From an uncultured cyanobacterium (GTDB lineage: Bacteria > Cyanobacteriota > Cyanobacteriia > PCC-6307 > Cyanobiaceae), in assembly GCA_903858015.1 (NCBI GenBank), contig CAIOGZ010000018.1, positions 1 to 64,000 of the forward strand: a stretch of DNA of 64,000 bases, given 5' to 3'. A program made the position numbers and the translations under genes. The notes beneath the pieces were generated by a model, which was given only the letters and a program-made list of their open reading frames with translations, made no database searches and was not told where the DNA came from. Shown piece by piece: positions 10,999 to 20,437 of this stretch (its first letter is position 1; every line of letters starts with the position of its first letter).

Positions 10999-11787
10999 CT
11001 AGCGGTTGGGGGTTGGCTGGTTGGGTTCGGTGGGGAAATCGACGCCAACAATCCGATTCTGGCCGTCGAGAATCACGAACAGATTGTCCGTGATTCGGCT
11101 GAATTGGGATTTGACGATGACCAGCTTTTGATCCGGTGTGTTTTCGGAGCGAAACACCTGGCGAACTGCTATAAAATCGCCGGTGATTCGTTGCAGATTT
11201 TGCCATTTGACCTGCAGGGCAGCTGGAGGGATCTCGCTCTGCAGCTGCTCTGTCAGGAAGCTGGCGGCACTGACGTAGCGGCCCTGGGCCAAGGCCTCCA
11301 CGAATTGGCGCGCCACCAACTCGGCCGGCTGGTCGGCGCTGTCGAAGTGGTACCCCTCCAATTGCCCCTTGGCATCCATCACCATCTGCAGATCGCGGCG
11401 GCCGGCGGCCGTGCGCAAACGGGCGATCACGCTGCTGGAATCCTGGCCCGGCACGACGCGCTCCAAGCTCCAGCTCAACAGCTTGGGCATGCGATCAATC
11501 CGCTGCTGCACCTGGGCCGGGCTGGTCATCCGTTGCAGGCTCGGTGCAAACAGGCGGTATCCAGCGGCGCCGTCGCCGGCCCGCAAGGCGTTCAGCAAAC
11601 GCTCGGCGGCAGCGCGCGTGCGGGCCTCCACCAGGGCGCTGCTGGGTTGGGCCAGCGGGGCGAGGGCCGGGCCAGGGATGGCCGCCTGGGCCCAGCTGGC
11701 GCCGCTGGCCATGCCATTACCGCAGACGGCGGCGCCAACGGCCACGACCGTGCCAAACAGGGACTGGCGCAGGGGGAAACGCGGCAT
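10999..11787 (-). CDS. Exported DUF3887-like protein
   Basis: A 262-residue predicted secreted protein. The start ATG 11787 gives a signal peptide (hydrophobic 10-35, Ala-x-Ala near AQAA) and leaves 41 bases after the CocE stop; the longer frame to 11874 would overlap that gene. Two similar halves each have a helix with LxALxxGD/ALAQGRY followed by a beta-rich segment ([16 protein letters not shown]). They look like tandem NTF2-like/DUF3887 modules, the second with [11 protein letters not shown]. Function is unknown; the fold usually binds small ligands or peptides. Probably co-transcribed with the CocE hydrolase upstream. Confidence 0.65.
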   Translation of the reverse strand: MPRFPLRQSLFGTVVAVGAAVCGNGMASGASWAQAAIPGPALAPLAQPSSALVEARTRAAAERLLNALRAGDGAAGYRLFAPSLQRMTSPAQVQQRIDRMPKLLSWSLERVVPGQDSSSVIARLRTAAGRRDLQMVMDAKGQLEGYHFDSADQPAELVARQFVEALAQGRYVSAASFLTEQLQSEIPPAALQVKWQNLQRITGDFIAVRQVFRSENTPDQKLVIVKSQFSRITDNLFVILDGQNRIVGVDFPTEPNQPTPNR

Positions 11788-11828
11788 CGAGGCGGCGGCT
11801 AACGACCAACTCAGTTTGCCCCACCCTT

Positions 11829-13658
11829 TCAGCCCAGCCGCTCGGCCTGCAGCAGGGGTTCCCACTGCAGCCAACCTGCCTCGGGGTCGAGCTCGAGGCT
11901 AATCACGCGGTGGGTTGGGCCGCTATCACCCCAGGGCATCGAACCATCGCCGGGATTAACGGCGATCGCTGGCCAGGCCGCCGCCCCAATCGAGAGCCGC
12001 AGCCGGTCGCCGCGATCCAACACCACCGCCAGCGGTTGCAGCTCCACCCGGCGCTGCTCGCGGCCCAGGGCCGCGGCGCCAAGGAAGCGGCCAAAGCCAG
12101 TGCTCAGCTGGCGCACCTCCAGACTGCCCGCCGGCAGCAGCGAGAGGGCGACACACAGATCGAAGCCCGGCTGGTCGGCCTGCACGGGGAGCAGCAGGCA
12201 GGGACGGCCCAGCAACCGCATGCTTGCGCGCCAGGGGGCGGTGGTGAAACAAGCCACGTCGGAACGGCTGTCCAGATCGGCCCGATCAACGCTGCCAGGG
12301 GGCAGGCCCAGGTGCCCGCCGCGGGCGGGCAGGGGGCGCCAGGGGTCGTGCACGAGGGTCACCGGGCGGCTGGGGTTGGAGGGGATCGCCGGCTCCAAGG
12401 CGCCTAGGGCAGCCTCCGGCCGCTCCGCTTGGGGTCGTAGCCCGAGGCGGCCTTCGTCGGATCGGATCGCCGCCCGCCCATCACTCCAGAGCCCCCAAGG
12501 CTCCCCCCCCAACCCAGGGGGCTGGGCCGCGTCTGGAGCGGTGGCAAAGGCTTCGAAGCGATCGCTGCCCAGCGCCAAGGCGATCCCACCCAGCAGCGTG
12601 GTTGCCAGGCCGGCGGCAAGGTCGGGCTCCGCTCCTGCAAGGGGTGAGCCTGATCGGGGGGAGCCTGCAGGGGGCGAGAGGCAGACGCCGGCCGCCGCCT
12701 GGGCGGCCCCGGGGCTGGGTTTGAGCTGTTGGCGGAAAAAAGCCAGCTGCAGGGCATCGATGCCACCGCGCCAATCGAGATGGGTCCAGGCTCCCACCAC
12801 CAGCCCCGGCCTTCCCCCCGCAGCTCGCGCCTGGTGCCATAGATCCAGCACGCCCCGCAGGTGGGGATCGTGCCAGCCACCGATCAGCAACATCGGCCGG
12901 CGCAATAGGGCCGGATCCAGCCGATGGGTCCGCCAGGGCTGGGGATCGGCCGGATCGCGCCGCAGCCAGGCCAAACCCATGCCGGCAGGATCATGCCGTT
13001 CCAGCAGGCCAGGACCCTCCTCCAGGAAGGCCCCGCTGGCGAGGCTGCTGCGGATCGCCCGCCAGCCAAGCCGATCATCGCGGCGGCGGCAGCCCTCGGC
13101 GGCCAACTGCAGAGCCCAAGCCAGGCCCAGACCCCACCAGTGGGCACCGCCCTCGCTGGCCCAATGCAGCCGTTCGTCCAGGCCCGCCATGGCGGGGATC
13201 AGGCAATCGGGCAGGGGATCATCGAGGCGGTCGGGGTGAGGGTCGCACCAGGGTTCGGGGCTGGCGCCGGGGTCGGGCGGAGCGCCCGTCAGCAGCTGGG
13301 TGAGGCCCTGGTACGAGAAGCCATAGGTGCCCACCCTGCCGTCGGCATCGGCGAGCCTGCGGGCCCAACGCACCGCCGCAGCCCCATCGCTCCCCTCGCC
13401 GCCGAAGCCCTGGAACGTCCCTTCGGAATCACCACGCCCCCGCACGTCTTGAACGGCCACGAGGAAGCCATGGCCCGCGTACCAGCGCGGATGGGCGTAG
13501 GTCACGGTGGAGGCGATCGCCCGCCCATAGGGCTGGCGCATCAGCAACACAGGCCAGGGCCCAGGTCCATGGGGACCGGCTGGATCAGGGGCCCACAGCC
13601 GGGTGGCTAGCCGGGTGCCGTCCGGACAGCCCATCCAGACGTCCCGCACGGATTCCAC
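11829..13658 (-). CDS. CocE/NonD family alpha/beta hydrolase (X-Pro dipeptidyl-peptidase S15-like)
   Basis: A 609-residue acyl esterase/peptidase of the S15 family. The nucleophile elbow is GFSYQG (Ser115), preceded by VAVQDVRGRGDSEG, a strong family signature. The C-terminal third is the jelly-roll beta domain (DRGDRLRLSIGAAAWP). Start GTG 13658 follows directly on the stop of the upstream small gene, so the two are likely co-translated. The family hydrolyses esters, amides or X-Pro peptides; the substrate here is unknown. No signal peptide, so cytosolic. Confidence 0.88.
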   Translation of the reverse strand: MESVRDVWMGCPDGTRLATRLWAPDPAGPHGPGPWPVLLMRQPYGRAIASTVTYAHPRWYAGHGFLVAVQDVRGRGDSEGTFQGFGGEGSDGAAAVRWARRLADADGRVGTYGFSYQGLTQLLTGAPPDPGASPEPWCDPHPDRLDDPLPDCLIPAMAGLDERLHWASEGGAHWWGLGLAWALQLAAEGCRRRDDRLGWRAIRSSLASGAFLEEGPGLLERHDPAGMGLAWLRRDPADPQPWRTHRLDPALLRRPMLLIGGWHDPHLRGVLDLWHQARAAGGRPGLVVGAWTHLDWRGGIDALQLAFFRQQLKPSPGAAQAAAGVCLSPPAGSPRSGSPLAGAEPDLAAGLATTLLGGIALALGSDRFEAFATAPDAAQPPGLGGEPWGLWSDGRAAIRSDEGRLGLRPQAERPEAALGALEPAIPSNPSRPVTLVHDPWRPLPARGGHLGLPPGSVDRADLDSRSDVACFTTAPWRASMRLLGRPCLLLPVQADQPGFDLCVALSLLPAGSLEVRQLSTGFGRFLGAAALGREQRRVELQPLAVVLDRGDRLRLSIGAAAWPAIAVNPGDGSMPWGDSGPTHRVISLELDPEAGWLQWEPLLQAERLG

Positions 13659-14009
13659 TCAGCGCACGTCGGGGCAGTGCAGGCCGATCACATAGGTGCT
13701 GAGCACCTCGGCATCGAGGGCACTCAGTCCCTGGCTAGCGGCAACGCGGGCCACCGCTTCCTTCGAGGTGGCCGACTGGCCGGCGGCGTTGAGTTGCTTG
13801 AACTGATCGCACAAACTGCGCGCCAGGGCAGGATTCTGCTTAACGCTATCGAGGATGGAGGGGGCGGCGAGCGCAGGGGGAGCCAGCAGACTGGCCAGGA
13901 TCAGGCCCGCCAACCCCAGAAGCTGCCGCACCGGATTGGGCCGTAGGGAACGGGGGCCGTTGCCCAGGGCTGGAGTGGTGCTGGATACCGGGGGAATTGG
14001 CTGCGCCAT
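13659..14009 (-). CDS. Small exported protein, unknown function
   Basis: A 116-residue protein from ATG 14009 (an in-frame ATG at 14042 is possible). It has a hydrophobic signal segment (GLAGLILASLLAPPALA) and a mature part of about 70 residues with two Cys (SLCDQF and GLHCPDV), which may form a disulfide. The compact helical, two-Cys pattern recalls small DUF732-like exported proteins, but I am not sure of the family. It abuts the CocE hydrolase gene, suggesting one leftward transcript. Confidence 0.6.
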   Translation of the reverse strand: MAQPIPPVSSTTPALGNGPRSLRPNPVRQLLGLAGLILASLLAPPALAAPSILDSVKQNPALARSLCDQFKQLNAAGQSATSKEAVARVAASQGLSALDAEVLSTYVIGLHCPDVR

Positions 14010-14055
14010 CGAACCATTCCAGAGCGACGGGCCAGGGGCCACGGTTCGGTTGGGG

Positions 14056-14460
14056 TCAGTTCCAGGAGCGACCGCTGCGGCCGCGGGCCCGCTGGATCCA
14101 ACCCTGCACCCTGGCCAGGCTGATCGGTGCCATGGCGGTGCCGGTCAGTCGCCGTTGCAGGCGACCCACCTGGAGTTGCAGGCTATGGGGGTTAGCCGCC
14201 GCCAACCCGGCCGGATCGGCGATGCCAGCGTGCAGCAACAGCGCCGCCTCCTCCGGCGCCAGGTCCACCCCAACCACCAGAGCCGCCTGGCCCCGCAGCC
14301 GGATCAGCCGCGATTCGCTGCCGGGGCTGCGGCTGCCCAGGCGGCGGAGTTGCGCCCCATCCAGCCCGGCCATGGCGTCCCAACTGCTGATCCCCGCCTG
14401 GCGCAGCAGCTCCACCTCGTGGCGGAAGGCCTGGGGCGGGGCAAAGGGATGGGTTGTCAC
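14056..14460 (-). CDS. DUF4332-like helix-hairpin-helix protein
   Basis: A 134-residue protein with two helix-hairpin-helix-like repeats: LLRQAGISSWDAMAGLDGAQL, then LLLHAGIADPAGLAAANPHSL. Such repeats are typical of DUF4332 proteins, which are predicted to bind nucleic acid or to mediate protein contacts. It ends in a basic tail (RARGRSGRSW). It overlaps the ycf51 stop by 4 bases (ATGA), so the two are translated together. No experimental role is known to me. Confidence 0.7.
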   Translation of the reverse strand: MTTHPFAPPQAFRHEVELLRQAGISSWDAMAGLDGAQLRRLGSRSPGSESRLIRLRGQAALVVGVDLAPEEAALLLHAGIADPAGLAAANPHSLQLQVGRLQRRLTGTAMAPISLARVQGWIQRARGRSGRSWN

Positions 14461-14924
14461 GGCACCAGGCTGACACTGCCGCTGGCCAAGTCCAGCAAGG
14501 CTTCAGCCAACACCAGCGGCCTGCCGACGCCCTCAGCCGTGGCTTCAATCCGGCGTAACCGCACGTGCACGACGCCATCGATGCTGGTGCGGCCATTGCC
14601 ATGCACGTTGCGGGCCACCTCCTCCACCGTGGGCCGGATCGCCGCCGCATCCAGATCGGCCGGGGCGGCGGCGATCACCAGATCGGTGCCGTTGTCGTAG
14701 ACCACCGGCACCGATCTGGCGCCAGGCACCGACACCCGCGGCACATAGCTCACGGCAAAGGCCAGGCAAGAGAAGGCCAGCAGCAGGGTGAAGCTGGTCA
14801 CCCCCACCAGCCGGAACCGCACGCCCCAGCGGGCCAGAAAAGCCACCACGGTGACCAGCAGCAGCGCCCCACCGGCGGCTCCGAGCCATTGGCCGGCCTG
14901 GAACAGGATCGGATTGGCGGCCAT
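14457..14924 (-). CDS. ycf51: Ycf51-like protein (DUF2518)
   Basis: A 155-residue membrane protein conserved in cyanobacteria and some plastids. Two N-terminal hydrophobic helices (about residues 15-33 and 41-60) flank the signature WGVRFRLVGVTSF; then comes VPGARSVPVVYDNGTDLVIAAAP and a beta-rich soluble domain. The match to the Ycf51/DUF2518 pattern is good. Its function is not established. It is coupled by a 4-base overlap to the DUF4332-like gene and is divergent from the giant TamB-like gene 61 bases away, so the two units may share control sequences around 14925-14985. Confidence 0.85.
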   Translation of the reverse strand: MAANPILFQAGQWLGAAGGALLLVTVVAFLARWGVRFRLVGVTSFTLLLAFSCLAFAVSYVPRVSVPGARSVPVVYDNGTDLVIAAAPADLDAAAIRPTVEEVARNVHGNGRTSIDGVVHVRLRRIEATAEGVGRPLVLAEALLDLASGSVSLVP

Positions 14925-14985
14925 CGGAAATCGCGGCAGGGCCCTTTATATTGCGGCCCAACCGGACGGCGACGGTCCCAGGGGG

Positions 14986-17900
14986 ATGCCCGAACGGCCA
15001 AAACGCACAACTGAACCGGCCAGCCCGCGACCCCCCGTTGGCAGGCCCCGCGGCTGCCTCTTGCCCCTTGGCCTGCTGGCCGGGGGGCTGCTGGCGGCCG
15101 GGGCCCTGCTGCTGCGCCATGGCGCCGATCCGTGGCTGCAGCACGCCTATGGGCGCTGGCGACCCCGGCTCGAGCACCAGGTGGGCCGGATCATGGGTCA
15201 CCCCCTCGATCTGGGCCCGTACCGCGGCCTGGGCCCGAGCGGACTGCGCTTTGGCCCCAGCCGTTTCCGCCCCGGGGCCCTGGATGGCTCCACCATGAGC
15301 GCCGAGGAGGTTCATGTTCGCTTCCATCCCCTGGCCAGCTGGCGGCTGCGCGGCCTGGTGCTGGATCTTGATTTCATCGGCGCCCAGGTCGACCTGCGCC
15401 GCAACGCCCAGGGCCGGCTCTGGGTGCTGGGCCCGGTGGCAGGCGGCGGCGAGCCCCCCCGCCTGGCGCTGCGCTTTGGCGTGCCCCGCCATGCCCGGCT
15501 GCGGCTTTGGGGGGTAACGCCCCGCGGCACGCCGCTGGCCTTGGATATCCAGGGCAGCGCGTTGCTGCGAACCCACGAGCGCAACCTCAACGTCAAGGCG
15601 CTGGTGAATGCTCCGGGGCGATCCGGGCAGGCCCTGGTGTTGGCGGATGGCAACTGGCAGCGCAACCTTTGGCGGGCCGAGCTGGCCACCCGGCGCTTCC
15701 CGGCGGCAGCCTTCGAACCGCTGCTGCCGCTGCCGGGCCGGCTGGAGGGCGAGGCCCAGGGCCGCTTCGCGCTTCGCCTCGACCAGGGCCACCCCAGCTG
15801 TGCTGGCGAGCTGAGCTTGCAGCAGCTGCGCTGGCAACCCGCCGGCCTGGATCGACCCTTGAGCAGTGAGCGGCTGGCCTGGCGCTGCCAGGACCAGAGC
15901 CTCAAGCTCGCCTCGGGCCCCTGGCGCTTCGGCCCCTGGGGGGGGCGCATTTCGGGCAGCACCGCCCTTGATGGCACCCTGGCGCTCGATCTGCAAGCCC
16001 AGCCCCCCGCCCAGCATGCCCTCGGCGCTCGCCCGCTGCAGGGCCGCTTGCGGGGCCGCTGGCAGGGCGGTGGTGTCGCGGTGCAACGGCTGGAGGGGCG
16101 GCTTGGCCAATCGCGGCTGCTGGCCTCCGGGCGCCTGGCCCGCCAGTTCAATCTGCAGGGAAGCTGGTGGTTCCACCCCAGCGACCTGCCCCAAACGCAA
16201 CGCCTTCCCGCCTGGTTGGGCAGCCGGGCGTTCGAGGGTGGCTTTGCGGCCGATGGCGCCTTGAGCTCCCCCCGGCTGGCCGCCAGCACCATCCAGCCCA
16301 ACCTCCCCCTGGTCGGGACGGCCGCCGTTTCGCTGCTCTGGAGCGATGGGGTGCTGCGGCTGCAGCAACTACGCAGCGACCATCTCGTCGCCAGCGCCAG
16401 CCTGCCCCTGGGGGCGGTGCGGGGCCGGGGGCTGGCCTGGGGCGAGCTGAGCAGCCAGGTCCAGCTCCGCGATTACCCCCTGGCGCGGCTGAACCCATGG
16501 GTGGGAACCAGCCTGCAGGGGCGTTTGGATGTCGATGGCAGCCTGAACGGACCCCTGCAGCGCCTGCGGCCAGATCTGCAGCTGCGGCTCCATAAGCCCG
16601 CGGCTGGACCGCTGCGGCTGCAGGAGAGCTGGAGCGGCACGCTGCTGGGCTCTGCCAAGGCGTCCGGGGGCCCTGCCGATGGGGCAGTGCTGCAGCTGAA
16701 GGCGTTGACGCCAGCCCCGGCCGGTCGGCTGGAGGCCCGCTTCAATCGCCATGGGCAGCCGGTGGCGATCCGGCTGCAGCGGGGCGGGGGGGAGCTGGCG
16801 CTTCGCGGTCAGCCGGGGTTGTACCAGTGGCGGGCCAGGGCCTTGCCGCTGCGGGGTCTGGCCCTGGCGCTGGGGGTCGATCCCCGCCTGCACAGCCTGG
16901 CCGGCAGCCTCAGCGGCCGCGGCGATCTAGCCCTGCGGCCGCTGGCTTTACACGGCGATCTGAGCATCGACCAACCGGCCCTGCTGCGGCTGGTCGGCAG
17001 GAGCCTGCGGGCCAGCGTGGCCTACGGGGAGCGGCGCTATCGGATTCGGGGGCAGCTGCTGGCCAAGGCCTCGGGCCGGGTCGACGCCCAGCTGGAGGGG
17101 CGCTGGCAGGGCCCCTTCCGGGCCCGATTCGAGGCCCGCAACATCGGCTCGGCTGTGGTGCAGGAGCTGCTGATCGCCGTGGACCTCTGGCGGGGCCGCC
17201 CCGTTCCCCCTCCGGGCCGGGCCTCTGAGCTGGGCAACCTGGCGATCCAAAGCCTCGGCGAAAGCCTCGATCAGCAGTTGCAACGCTTACTGGAAGCCCT
17301 GCGGCTGAAGCAAGAACGCGACCTCGCCCTGGCCCAGGCCCCCCGTAGCGAGCGGCTGGAACGGCTGCAGTTCAGCCTGGATGCCGATCTGCTGCTTAGC
17401 GGCCCCGACCCAAGCCGGGCCCGGGCCGATCTCGAAGGCCGCGGCCATGTCTGGACGGACAACCGCGACCGCGATCGCAACCTCAGCCAAGAGCCGATCC
17501 GCTTCCGCCTGCAGGGGCCGATCCGCACAGGGCAGGGCCAGTTCGACCTCAACGGCCTACCCCTGGCCCTGCTCTCGCTGCTGACCCCCGTGCCAGCCAA
17601 CTTGCGGGGCAACCTTTCGGTTGGCGGCCGTTACCGGCTGAGCCCTGGCCGGCAGTCGGAGCTGGAGATCGATCTGGCCCTGCAGGGGGCTGGGCTTGGC
17701 CCCCAAGACCTGGCCCTGGAGCGGGGGCGGCTGAGATTGGTGCCGGGTGGTCTCAAGCTCGACCTCGCCCTGCGGGCCGCAGGGGCCGTCAGCAGCGTCA
17801 ATTTGGCTGGCACGATTCCGCTCGATCCCGCCAGCCAAGGGCTGGAACTGCGCCTCGCCAGCCGCGATGACGGCCTTCTGTTCCTCAGCCGCCTGGCGGG

Positions 17901-19377
17901 GGAGGCGATCCGCTGGAAGCGGGGCAGTGCCGACCTGCAGCTGCTGGTGCGCGGCAGCCTCCAGGATCCGATCGCCAACGGTTTTCTGCGCCTGCGCAAT
18001 GGCGAATGCGGCTTCATCGGCCAGACCCTGCAAGGGATTCAGGCGATCGTGTTGTTTGATTCCAAACAGTTAGTCGTTCAAGATCTCGTCGCCCGGGTGG
18101 GCCGTAAGGGCCGCATCCAGGGCCAGGGGAGGCTGGGTCTGGTGCGGCCGCTCGAGACGGACACGGGCCTGGCCATCGACCTCAAGGCCGTTCCCTTCGC
18201 GATCGCCCGGGTCACAGCCCAGGCCGACGGACGGTTGACCCTGGCCGGCAGCCTCACGGCGCCGCGGTTGGGGGGTGATGTGGCGATCGGCCACGGCTCG
18301 ATCAATGTCCAACCGGCGACGGTGGCCAAGGCGGCGCCGGCCTCCCACCAGAGCGCCCAGCCCACCAGCGTGCCGGAATTGGTGGAGGCGAAGTGGAATT
18401 TCCGCCAGCCCCTGGTGCTGCTGGGTCCCGATGGGGGGGGCAGCACCGCCGCCTCGCTGCAAGAGGCGATTCCCCGTATCCCGTGGCTGAGTTTCGATGG
18501 GCTGCGGCTTGGCTTCGGCCCCGATCTGGGCGTGGTGATCCCGAATGTGGCCAACTTCAAAACCGGTGGCAGCATCCGGATCAGTGGGCGACTGGATCCC
18601 AGCCTGCGGGCCTCCGGTGTGGTCAAGCTGCTGGGCGGACGGCTCAACCTATTCACCACCAGCTTCAGCCTCGATCCCGATACGCCGAACGTGGCGATTT
18701 TCACCCCGTCGCTGGGCCTCGTTCCTTACCTCGACATCGCCCTGCGCACCCGCATCGCCGACAGCCTCAATGTCATCGCCCCCTCCGGGTTAGCCGGCGC
18801 CGAAGCCAGTGCCCTCAACCTCACCCAGCTCCAGGCCCAGGGCGGCTTCTCGTCCCTGAACCAACTCAACTTGATCTTGGTCACGGTGAGCGTCAGCGGT
18901 CCGGCGGACCGGCTGGCAGAAAACCTGCGGCTGCGCAGCTCTCCACCGCTGCCCCAGGACCGCCTGGTGGCCCTGATCGGCGGCAACTCCCTGGCGGGCC
19001 TCACTGGCGGAGGGGCGGGCACGGCCCTGGCCACCGTCTTGGGGCAATCGCTGCTCTCGCCCCTGCTCTCCACCCTCAGCGATGCCCTGGGCCAGCGGGT
19101 GAGCCTGGCCCTCTATCCCACCTATGTGACCCCTGCGATTGATACCAGCCAGGAACGGCGCTCGGGCCGGGTGCCTCCCCAGCTGGTGCTGGGCGCCGAA
19201 GTGGGCTACGACGTCACCGATCGGATCAATGCCTCGGTGTTGGTGGCACCGAACCGTTCCGATATTCCCCCCCAGGTCACGGTGAACTACAAAGCTTCGG
19301 AGAAACTCAACCTGGAAGCCTCGGTGGACAGCCAGGGGGCCTGGCAGACGCAGCTGCGGATCTTCTTCCGGTTCTAA
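14986..19377 (+). CDS. TamB/Tic236-like translocation and assembly module protein (DUF490)
   Basis: A giant envelope protein of 1463 residues from ATG 14986; an in-frame extension to 14788 is antisense to ycf51 and is not used. A signal anchor lies at residues 24-43. The long middle is a repetitive beta-rich AsmA-like groove. The C-terminal 350 residues carry the TamB signature (IRISGRLDPSLRASGVVKLL, LVPYLDIALRTRI, then ADRLAENLRLRSSPPL) and end with the beta-barrel-like IFFRF. TamB in bacteria and Tic236 in plastids span the periplasm between the membranes, linking to Omp85 proteins for protein or phospholipid movement. The role here is inferred from the family. Confidence 0.93.
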   Translation: MPERPKRTTEPASPRPPVGRPRGCLLPLGLLAGGLLAAGALLLRHGADPWLQHAYGRWRPRLEHQVGRIMGHPLDLGPYRGLGPSGLRFGPSRFRPGALDGSTMSAEEVHVRFHPLASWRLRGLVLDLDFIGAQVDLRRNAQGRLWVLGPVAGGGEPPRLALRFGVPRHARLRLWGVTPRGTPLALDIQGSALLRTHERNLNVKALVNAPGRSGQALVLADGNWQRNLWRAELATRRFPAAAFEPLLPLPGRLEGEAQGRFALRLDQGHPSCAGELSLQQLRWQPAGLDRPLSSERLAWRCQDQSLKLASGPWRFGPWGGRISGSTALDGTLALDLQAQPPAQHALGARPLQGRLRGRWQGGGVAVQRLEGRLGQSRLLASGRLARQFNLQGSWWFHPSDLPQTQRLPAWLGSRAFEGGFAADGALSSPRLAASTIQPNLPLVGTAAVSLLWSDGVLRLQQLRSDHLVASASLPLGAVRGRGLAWGELSSQVQLRDYPLARLNPWVGTSLQGRLDVDGSLNGPLQRLRPDLQLRLHKPAAGPLRLQESWSGTLLGSAKASGGPADGAVLQLKALTPAPAGRLEARFNRHGQPVAIRLQRGGGELALRGQPGLYQWRARALPLRGLALALGVDPRLHSLAGSLSGRGDLALRPLALHGDLSIDQPALLRLVGRSLRASVAYGERRYRIRGQLLAKASGRVDAQLEGRWQGPFRARFEARNIGSAVVQELLIAVDLWRGRPVPPPGRASELGNLAIQSLGESLDQQLQRLLEALRLKQERDLALAQAPRSERLERLQFSLDADLLLSGPDPSRARADLEGRGHVWTDNRDRDRNLSQEPIRFRLQGPIRTGQGQFDLNGLPLALLSLLTPVPANLRGNLSVGGRYRLSPGRQSELEIDLALQGAGLGPQDLALERGRLRLVPGGLKLDLALRAAGAVSSVNLAGTIPLDPASQGLELRLASRDDGLLFLSRLAGEAIRWKRGSADLQLLVRGSLQDPIANGFLRLRNGECGFIGQTLQGIQAIVLFDSKQLVVQDLVARVGRKGRIQGQGRLGLVRPLETDTGLAIDLKAVPFAIARVTAQADGRLTLAGSLTAPRLGGDVAIGHGSINVQPATVAKAAPASHQSAQPTSVPELVEAKWNFRQPLVLLGPDGGGSTAASLQEAIPRIPWLSFDGLRLGFGPDLGVVIPNVANFKTGGSIRISGRLDPSLRASGVVKLLGGRLNLFTTSFSLDPDTPNVAIFTPSLGLVPYLDIALRTRIADSLNVIAPSGLAGAEASALNLTQLQAQGGFSSLNQLNLILVTVSVSGPADRLAENLRLRSSPPLPQDRLVALIGGNSLAGLTGGGAGTALATVLGQSLLSPLLSTLSDALGQRVSLALYPTYVTPAIDTSQERRSGRVPPQLVLGAEVGYDVTDRINASVLVAPNRSDIPPQVTVNYKASEKLNLEASVDSQGAWQTQLRIFFRF

Positions 19378-19513
19378 GTAGCCAGGCGCCCAAAATCAAA
19401 AAAATGATCGGAGCACCTGCCCCAGCCGCTGGGACGTTGCCGCGCCGGCATCGCCCCGGCCCTTACGCCCCAGGGCTGCGGCAGGATCTGCCCGGATCGC
19501 CGGCTGCCCTTTC

Positions 19514-20437
19514 GTGAGTTCATCCGTCAACCCAGCAGAGCTGATCGGCATCGACATCGGCGGCAGCGCCATCAAGTTGGGTCGCTTCGACCGCCAAGGC
19601 AACCTGCTGGCCGAGGCCAACGTGCCTACCCCCCAGCCCCAGGTGCCCGGTGCCGTGACCCAGGCTGTGGTGGAGGCCGTGGCCGAGCTGGATCCCCGGC
19701 GCCGGGCCGACCGGGTGGGGATCGGCCTGCCGGGGCCAGCGGATCGCCAAGGCCGCATCGCCCGGCTGGCGATCAACCTGCCGCTCTGGCGCCGCATTCC
19801 CCTGGCCGATTGGCTCGAACCCCAGCTGGAACGCCCGGTGGTGCTCGCCAACGATGCCAACTGCGCCCTGCTGGGCGAAGCCTGGCGGGGGGCGGCGGTG
19901 GGGACGCCGGATGTGATCCTGCTGACGCTCGGCACCGGGGTCGGCGGTGGGGTGCTGCTGAACGGATCGCTGTTCAGCGGGCCGGATGGGGCCGGGGCTG
20001 AACTCGGCCTGATCGGCGTCGATGCCGATGGTCCGCCCTGCCATAGCGGCAACCGGGGCTCCCTTGAGCAGTACTGCAGCATCGATGGCCTGGCCCGGCT
20101 CAGCCCCTTGGCTCCGGCCGAGCTCTGCCAGCGCGCCGATCGGGGCGATGCGGAGGCCTTGGCGGTGTGGGAGCGCTATGGCCAGCGCCTCGGCCAAGGC
20201 CTCAGTTCGCTGCTCTACGTGCTCACGCCGAGGCTGGTGCTGCTGGGGGGGGGCCTGAGCGCGGCGATTCACCATTTCCTGCCGGCTGTGTGGCGGGAGG
20301 TGGAGCAGCGGGTGCTGCCGGAGAGCCGGGAGCGGCTGCTGATTCGCCGCTGCGCCCTCGGCAATGGCGCCGGCCGGCTCGGGGCTGCCCGGCTGGCATT
20401 GGAGCATTTCGATACAGTGAACTCGCCGCCCAGCTGA
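19514..20437 (+). CDS. ROK family sugar kinase (glucokinase-like)
   Basis: A 307-residue ROK protein starting at GTG 19514. It has the phosphate-1 motif GIDIGGSAIKLG near residue 12, the phosphate-2 motif TLGTGVGGGVLLNG, and the catalytic Asp in ANDANCALLGE. The usual ROK zinc motif CxCGxxGCxE is reduced to CHSGNRGSLE, as in the zinc-free subgroup that includes polyphosphate/ATP glucokinases. It likely phosphorylates glucose released from glycogen, which fits the neighbouring glgX, but the sugar and phosphate donor are not shown by the sequence. Confidence 0.88.
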   Translation: MSSSVNPAELIGIDIGGSAIKLGRFDRQGNLLAEANVPTPQPQVPGAVTQAVVEAVAELDPRRRADRVGIGLPGPADRQGRIARLAINLPLWRRIPLADWLEPQLERPVVLANDANCALLGEAWRGAAVGTPDVILLTLGTGVGGGVLLNGSLFSGPDGAGAELGLIGVDADGPPCHSGNRGSLEQYCSIDGLARLSPLAPAELCQRADRGDAEALAVWERYGQRLGQGLSSLLYVLTPRLVLLGGGLSAAIHHFLPAVWREVEQRVLPESRERLLIRRCALGNGAGRLGAARLALEHFDTVNSPPS

